Both the position numbers and the translations under genes were made by a program. From contig NC_092194.1 in the NCBI RefSeq assembly GCF_043641665.1, forward strand, positions 1,552,116 to 1,616,115: 64,000 nt of DNA, in the 5' to 3' direction. Positions 58,296 through 64,000 of the stretch are shown here, in pieces (position 1 is the first letter of the stretch; the number at the start of each line of letters is the position of its first letter). The notes below the pieces were generated by a model. The model was not told the origin of the DNA. It did no database searches and saw nothing but the letters and a program-made list of their open reading frames with translations. The stretch comes from Enoplosus armatus (taxonomy: Eukaryota; Chordata; Actinopteri; Centrarchiformes; Enoplosidae).

Positions 58296-58617
58296 CATAT
58301 TAGCACCATTCGGCCACCAGAACGTCAGCGAAAGGTCCGTGACTGACGCTGGCTGGATCTGGACCTGGATATGGGTCGCAGTCGGTGTCGGATGGGGGGG
58401 GGGGGGGGGGTTAAAGGCGTACGCAGGTGCCTTGACAAAATGTCACGTTCACCTTCATTTGGTGGGTAATGTTTTCCTCTGCGTGTCCACATATTGTACT
58501 TTTGGCCGCGTCATAGTGGGTCAGGTATGGGCAGTTCAGTGCTACAGCTGCTGCTGCTGCTGCTGGGTAAAGGCTTCAAAATTGATGAGCGGGGGGGGGG
58601 GGGGGGGGGGGGGTATC
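58296..58617. other. Noncoding stretch with G tracts and (CTG)n
   Basis: G tracts occupy 58,394-58,410 and 58,591-58,612, and a short (GCT)n lies near 58,546-58,563. The 116- and 127-codon frames run through these tracts and are dismissed. Confidence 0.5.
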
Positions 58618-58960
58618 TAAACACAGACCTTATTTCAGGCATCACACCAAAAACCCATTTGAGAAACCCGTTCGGCTTCGAGACGAGGGAAAACCGGAGG
58701 TGTAAAAAAATGCTAACTCATTTCCGGGTTTTAGGGCCCACTCCTGCAGCACTCTCATTGAATATACTCTTTTCCCATTTTTGGGTCCATTTTAGATCAA
58801 TTCTGAAACCATGGCGCAGGATTTTGTTTCCACAGGAAGTGTCCTGGGTTTGCTACAGCTTTGACTTGAGCCTCTGACTGGCCTCTTCTCCGTAGCAACG
58901 GCAGCTGAGGCTCATGGGTATTGTAATGTACGGGGCGCATCGCCACACCAAACCACAGCA
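58618..58960 (+). repeat. Probable fish interspersed repeat
   Basis: The order GACCTTATTTCAGGCATCAC (58,627-58,646), GGTTTTAGGGCCCACTCCTG, CTCATTGAATATACTC and CAGGAAGTGTC, then GTAGCAACGGCAGCTGAGGC and ATGGGTATTGTAATG (58,916-58,930), matches repeats I associate with fish genomes. The boundaries and class are not fixed. Confidence 0.5.
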
Positions 58961-59429
58961 GACATAAAAAACATAAAAAAAAAAAAAGAAAAAAAAGAGG
59001 ACTTCTCAGAAATGAGATGAAAATCATTTGAATTTGGGAGCCATAACATGGAGCTATAGTGCTGTTAAATTACCCAGGAGACTGTTTGGGGGACTGTTGA
59101 GCATGTCATTAAAAGAAAACTCGGAAACCAGCGGCTCCACCAACTTCGCGGCTCCATTCGCCCAATTCACACTTCACACGTGCAGAAATTTTGAACGTTT
59201 GATCCGTTTCTCGGATAGCGAGAATCAGGACGGACGGACCCAAATGCAGATTCACACGTGCAGAACACGATGAACGCACAACATTCATACTCATTTGCCA
59301 CAATGTGCTCCCAAGCAGCAAGTCTCCGGCCTCACATCAACCTCCGCGTTGAAGGAGGTCTGAGACTTTATTCAAACATAAATCTAAGTGATTTCTGTTC
59401 GTATGGGTGCTTTTGGGGCCTTATAATCC
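58961..59429. other. Noncoding stretch, no gene seen
   Basis: It has an A-rich run at 58,968-58,997, otherwise unique-looking sequence. No exon is seen. Confidence 0.45.
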
Positions 59430-59643
59430 CTGAGGGTTATAGATTAGCCTGGACTTTATTTTCCCGGGAGTTCGCTGGCAGGGCTCCATCCGCACCGACA
59501 GTGGACGCCGTCTAAATGCGATACCGATGCTGCGCCAGGAGCCTTAGAGCTTGACAGGGAGGGGGAGAGAATTAGCGCCATCCCTCTGTTCTTGCTCTCT
59601 CTTTGTAAAGTGCCAGGTCTGTTTGTGGGGAAAATAGATGTCG

Positions 59644-59680
<37 letters not shown>

Positions 59681-59765
59681 GAGCCATGAATTAGCGCTCA
59701 GGTGCTTTTAGCCTCCGGCAGCAGGGCTGATTAGAGAAGAGAAGAATAGCAGAGTGGCCTTCAGT
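59430..59765. promoter_or_regulatory. Candidate conserved noncoding block with internal (GT)n
   Basis: The flanks of a (GT)n array (59,645-59,676) contain GAGAATTAGCGCCATCC (59,567-59,583) and CATGAATTAGCGCTCAGG (59,685-59,702), with AATTAGCGC repeated on both sides. The non-repetitive parts look regulatory. The role is inferred. Confidence 0.35.
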
Positions 59766-60988
59766 GCCTTTCAGGGAGGATGGTTTGACCCCCCCCCCCC
59801 CCCCCCCCACCCACCACCCGCCCTTCCAGACAACTGCTATACATATATATACATACACACACACAATCTGCACCACCACAATGACACGCAGACAGGGTTA
59901 CAAATAAGAAGTTCTTTATGTGCGTGTGCAAATTTCCGTCTCGCACACAAACAGGGGGCTTCGCTTTTCGAACATATCTCCCAGTTGTCGCACGAGACGA
60001 GCGTTCACTGTCACTGAGGCTGAAATATTTATAATGAGAGCGATGAGGGGAGGCCCTGAATTATTTAACATGAGTGGAGGGGAGAGGGGGGGGGGGGGGG
60101 GGGTGGGGGGGGACAGGATGGCACTAAATAATCTTCACAGTGTGGCATCCTTCTTCACACACACTAACACTCCTTCTCATGTCCCCGATGTAGCGAGTGG
60201 ACAGCGCTGCAGTCGCCCCCCCCCCCCCCCCCGTCACCGTCACCGCCTCACCTCTCCAGGCCAGCAGCAGCAACAAAAACCATATGTTTCAATATGTGCA
60301 TTCGTGTGTGTGTGTGTGTATGTTGGACAACCCTATTGCCAGGCTGCATATCCAATGAGACACTCACCAGTGTATTTTACATATTCATACAACCTGCCCC
60401 GCCCCCCCCCCCGCCCCCCCTTAGGTATTCAGCTGTCATCAATCCAAGTGCACAATAGCAGCCGGATCAAGCAAAAACACTCACATATTGTTTCATCTGC
60501 AGATTTCTGCGAGGCATGAAGAGGTAAACCTGTTCAATATTCGAAAGAAAAAAAGACCAAAAAAAATTGCAGTTTAACTCGATGATCTGATTTAACTTTT
60601 TTATTTTTATTTTATTTTATTCTTTGTGTATAATCCAAAGGGTCAGCATTAAAAGTGAAGCATTTCTCAACTTTTGGACACTTTCGAAGCAACCATCCCC
60701 TTCGTAGTGTCCCGTTTCGGGTCTCCTGCTGTAGCCGGTAGAGCATCAAATTTCCGAAACGAGTCACCGTCGAAGTGGCGTTTTCGTTGCGTCTTCATAG
60801 CTGTTGAAATCCTTTTCGTGGGGGGAAGCCGTAGCCTCATTTTACGGACGTCGTTACCGGGAGCACCAGGAGTACCTGTAAAATCAGTCTTATCAGGCTG
60901 CAGTCTTATTTAAGCATTTTTTTTTTGGACTGAAGACTGAACGGGGGGGGGGGGGGGGGGTTGGGGGGGTTTCTCTTATGTGCTCCCC
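59766..60988. other. Noncoding stretch rich in C and G tracts
   Basis: It holds a C tract at 59,790-59,808, a G-rich run at 60,086-60,112, a C tract at 60,217-60,232, (GT)n at about 60,305-60,319, C-rich runs near 60,400-60,420, a G tract at 60,943-60,960 and T-rich AT-type sequence at 60,596-60,625. The 199-codon frame at 59,920-60,519, the longest in the window, crosses poly-Gly and poly-Pro runs and has no domain. Confidence 0.5.
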
Positions 60989-61019
60989 TCTGTGGTCGCC
61001 TCCACACGGCGACCACAGA
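60989..61019. repeat. Perfect inverted repeat, 12-bp arms, 7-base loop
   Basis: TCTGTGGTCGCC (60,989-61,000) and GGCGACCACAGA (61,008-61,019) are exact inverted copies around TCCACAC. Related words TGGTCGCC (61,030-61,037) and GGAGGCGACGG (61,087-61,097) follow, so the block may be part of a decayed foldback repeat. Confidence 0.9.
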
Positions 61020-61182
61020 TGGACATTGCTGGTCGCCCTCCTCACATTTTCTCACGTTAAATTGGTCTAGCTGAAAGTGTACGCTTGGAGGCGACGGGCG
61101 AGAGCTCTTTGGGGGATCCTGGACCAGGCGATGAGGCCACCCGGGACTGGTCAGGCCGAGCGGGAGGGGGGTGGGGGTGGGG

Positions 61183-61187
<5 letters not shown>

Positions 61188-61225
<38 letters not shown>

Positions 61226-61262
61226 AGGGAAGGAGACGGAGAGAGAGAGAGAGAGAGTGTGT
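61188..61262. repeat. (GA)n arrays ending in (GT)n
   Basis: (GA)n occupies about 61,188-61,220 and 61,240-61,257, followed by a few GT units. A GT/G-rich run precedes it. Arg-Glu repeat frames here are artefacts. Confidence 0.95.
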
Positions 61263-61459
61263 GTACGTCCTATTATCTGCGTCTCCTCAGCATTTTGTAA
61301 AGGAACCAGATGGGGTCCATTCACACCACTCTGAGTTCTGGAGGCTCCCTGCAGCCACCTCTTGTTATCTTTTGTCACCAATCAAGTGCCATTTTCTCCC
61401 TCCTCCCCTCCGCCTCCCTCCTTTTTCCGTCTTGCCTTCCTCCCTCCTCTCAGCCTCCA
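61263..61459. other. Noncoding stretch, no gene seen
   Basis: It is pyrimidine-rich at 61,393-61,457, preceded by unique-looking sequence. Confidence 0.45.
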
Positions 61460-61660
61460 TTTGGGGCCGCCAGTCTGCGCAGTTGACTTGTGATTTTACC
61501 TCAATAGAACCTTTCCGGAACTTATTTGCCAGACCTGTAAGGCTGCTGAGGATGCATTTCCATACCACGTGACCACCTAATTGTGGGTAAATATTGCCTG
61601 TTTCGATTTTCACATGGATGTTGCCTAACAAGAGACCTAGACGGTTGAATCATTGCCTCA
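61460..61660. promoter_or_regulatory. Candidate conserved noncoding block
   Basis: It is non-repetitive, with CCACCTAATTGTGGGTAAAT (61,573-61,592) and ATTTTACCTCAATAG (61,493-61,507). The minus frames across it are domain-free. The role is inferred. Confidence 0.3.
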
Positions 61661-61829
61661 TTAAACTGTCGGGAGCTTGCCCTATCCAACGCATGGACTG
61701 CCTCACTCTCCAATGTTACACCATGTTTTACACAGTCCCGAGGGAGTGCACAGGTTAAGATCCGAGGGTATCTCACTTCAGGGGATCCTAAACTCTTCCC
61801 ATCGGCCTTCACAGGCCTGGGAGTCTTGC
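61661..61829. other. Noncoding stretch, no gene seen
   Basis: It is unique-looking sequence with no recognisable feature. Confidence 0.4.
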
Positions 61830-62035
61830 GGTTGGACCTTTCTCGTTCTGTCAATGGGTCCACTCTACGTTTGTCTGTTTGTCCACCCATCAGACACTTT
61901 GGGTCCGGAGCAAGATATCTCAAAACTACCGGCCAAATTGTACTGAGGTTTGATATTAATGCTCATGATTCCCAGAGAATGACTTCCAACGATTTTGTAG
62001 CCCTAACCCTGACCTTTTTCTCAACGCTAGCCCCT
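61830..62035. repeat. Family A fish interspersed repeat, copy 6 (decayed)
   Basis: CTCAAAACTACCGGCCAAAT (61,919-61,938), TTTGATATTAATGCTCATGA (61,949-61,968) and CCAGAGAATGACTTCC (61,972-61,987) follow the order of the family's middle part, as at 34,728-34,783. It is strongly diverged. Confidence 0.5.
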
Positions 62036-63544
62036 TACTAGGTATCTGGGAAAATAATGCTTGGACATGATATATAAGATTCGCCATTGATATATACATT
62101 GTCCCTGGAGGATGAACATATATGTTTATAAATGTTTTACTTGTGCACCAGAAATGTATCAAAACTGGAAGTAGATGAACATACGTCATTAAATTTACAG
62201 CCAACACTAATGCTATCCTTTAGGGCCACCCTCTGGCCAAATGTTAACTTTAGACACGTAGCCCAGTATCCCTGGGATTTATGTTCATATTTTCTTGACA
62301 CCTCAAAATGTACATCCAACGCCCACCTTCAGTGCCAATGGAGAAGATAGTGTGCACTTTATGTAGCAAAGTGGAAGGTGCGGTGGTGGGTGGGGGTGTA
62401 GTATGTCCAAGTAGTATGTAGCATGAGGCCTTTTTCTTGACAAAAGACAAAAGAAAGTTTCAGGACAAAGTTTCCAGCCTATTGATAAGACTTAACTTCA
62501 TTTTGCATCTTAAACTATGCAATATGACTGAAATCTTTCAGGATATGGCCTTTGTGTCTGAGATACTTTCTGAATGTCTTGCTCATTGAACAGCGATTAT
62601 TGACTGTCTGCTTTTATTTCATTTTCTTTATGCTTAGTTCGAAGTTTCCAATATTTCTTAAGTCAAACGTGGAATGCATATCTCCATTATGGGTAAATAC
62701 CAAACTCATTGTTGCATTGAGGGATGTAATGAACATGACAGAGTTTGGCTTATTTGTGAAAGGACCAGAATCCTTCTCTTTTGATTCTTTGTTCACTTTA
62801 TTGTGACGTTATTATATGTTTGATATTTATAGTTTCTGCTGTTTACATTCCTCTCTTTGCTGCGGTAGAGATGTGAATGCATCTGCCTGATGAATGAAAA
62901 CCAGAACATTTCAAAGAAATACCTTGACATGCGAGCTAAAGAAGAAAATGGCATTCACATAGAAGTGTGAAGACTCAATGAGAGAGTGTAAAAAAAAAGA
63001 AAACATTCTCAATCTTCTGCGTCAATACACAAAGTGTTGATATAGAGCGTATGAGAGTGAGAAAAAAACGTATTCTGTACGTGTATATAGCCAAAATGTG
63101 GGTGTTTTGATCGACCTCCCTGACTAATCAGAGCTCATTGTTTTACCTGGCAGAGAACAAAGGCTGAGTGATTGCCGTGATTATGGTGAAACCGGAGGAG
63201 AAAACAGAACTGAACAACACATGACAGCCACGGCTGCAGGGGGAAGATCATCAACATCATTAACAGTGTGATCCTCATCATCATCATCACCACCATTATC
63301 ATCCTCTTCTTCTTCTTCTTCTTCTTCTTCACATTTATCATCATTAAACCATTACGATGATCACGGTCACTTCCATTACCGCCTATTTCCACCTTTATTC
63401 ACTTACGTTATCATCGTCACATCGTCACGATGAAAATAACGTCATTGTAGTCACCGTGGCGTAAGCCTGTTTCAACTGGCGTTATTTCGCCAGGTGTGTT
63501 TATTCAAGTGAGGGTTTGTCGGGGAAGATAGCCCAGACCAGCAA
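62036..63544. other. Noncoding stretch, no gene seen
   Basis: It is A/T-rich and mostly unique, with an A run near 62,990-63,000, ATC/CATCAT words near 63,247-63,302 and (CTT)n at about 63,305-63,330. The Lys/Met-rich minus frame there is a repeat artefact. No exon is supported. Confidence 0.45.
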
Positions 63545-63690
63545 AAGTTTTTGGCGCCAGAGCAGTTTCGCTTTGCTGATCAAGGGGACTCGCAGGAATG
63601 GAAACGTTGTTCAAGACACCGAGTCGCGGCGAAGCTCAGCGAGGAGCTAGCCGACATCCAAGTGAGCGCCCTATATTCACTTTATGGCAG
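63545..63690 (+). mobile_element. Possible Ty3/gypsy gag N-terminal remnant
   Basis: The plus frame starting 63,551 reads APEQFRFADQGDSQEWKR and then SRHRVAAKLSEE and QVSALYSLYG. The order of a proline/phenylalanine start, a tryptophan-arginine segment, an R-x-R-x-A-(S/A)-x-L helix and a QVS-L-Y helix resembles the N-terminal capsid part of gypsy gag proteins common in animals. The C-terminal 80 residues of the 132-codon frame do not continue the match. It could also be a domesticated fragment. Confidence 0.45.
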
Positions 63691-64000
63691 TGGCTTTTCA
63701 AGCGCACCAAATGGCAAGCCAAAATCTCAAGGCACACCTGCAGTGGTTGAACTGCGTTCACATCCGCGCAGAACGGCCTCTATAACACCCTTATCACTAT
63801 GGGGTCGATCTGGCCTTGGTGGTACTGAAGAGAGGGCCACTTGCAAGTCCTGTTCAACAGAGAGGCGTGAGAGTTACAGTTGCAGAGCATATGGACATGG
63901 AAACCCCTTAAGGCACAAGTTTGACTTAAGCTTAAACGTGAAACCCTAATTGTACGCTGAGGTTCTACCACAAAGCCCTGAAGCGAATGATCTGCCGGGG
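63691..64000. other. Remainder of the gag-like open frame and window end
   Basis: The plus frame remains open to 63,949 but has no recognisable zinc knuckle or protease. The stretch may still be retroelement-derived. The window ends here. Confidence 0.35.

Noticed and set aside
59920..60519. Longest open frame in the window (199 codons)
   Set aside because: It runs through poly-G and poly-C tracts that translate as Gly and Pro runs, and a (GT)n giving Val-Cys repeats. No domain is visible.
60727..60800. tRNA-like GCCGGTAGAGCATC
   Set aside because: No acceptor stem, anticodon loop or B box can be built around it.

Overview
This window reads as intergenic or deep intronic DNA from a ray-finned fish, most likely a percomorph teleost. 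I found no protein-coding exon, rRNA, tRNA or CRISPR array that I can support. Three observations point to a teleost. Interspersed repeats of types familiar from percomorph genomes recur throughout. Decayed LINE and Ty3/gypsy retroelements are present. Dinucleotide microsatellites (CA/TG, AT, GA) are extremely dense, together with many long poly-C/poly-G tracts. All conceptual proteins above 60 residues lack recognisable domains, apart from retroelement remnants. Many are translations of simple repeats (His-Thr, Val-Cys, Arg or Leu runs).

Layout. From 1 to about 11 kb there are interspersed repeats: a composite repeat (640-1260), several copies of one family here called family A, an almost intact TTAA-bounded MITE-like element (6123-6624), and a non-LTR reverse transcriptase scrap (10.2 kb). 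From about 11 to 25 kb, simple repeats alternate with stretches of balanced composition rich in TAATTA-type homeodomain cores. These resemble the conserved noncoding elements (CNEs) of developmental-gene deserts, but conservation cannot be tested here. An L2-type LINE 3' end lies at 25.7-26.4 kb. From 27 to 49 kb the same mix continues, with more fish repeats (29.5, 32.5, 33.9, 34.7, 40.6 kb), a perfect 22-bp hairpin (41,048-41,098), and a facing (TG)n/(CA)n pair that could fold into a long stem (46,824-47,040). From 51 to 57 kb there is an unusual cluster: a decayed ACTGGG hexamer array, a Ty3/gypsy integrase remnant with frameshifts, and a fresh 216-bp duplication. The end holds a diverged direct repeat (58.0-58.3 kb), another family A copy (61.9 kb), and a segment resembling a gypsy gag (63.55 kb).

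Because there are no genes, there is no pathway to describe. If the window has a function, it is most likely cis-regulatory, carried by the CNE-like blocks between the repeats. The most interesting structural signals are the consistent polarity of the C-tract/CA compound repeats, the perfect hairpin, the recent duplication and the ACTGGG array. I did not see a convincing new gene system. Fish repeat families were recognised from memory of their sequence style. I have not given them database names.
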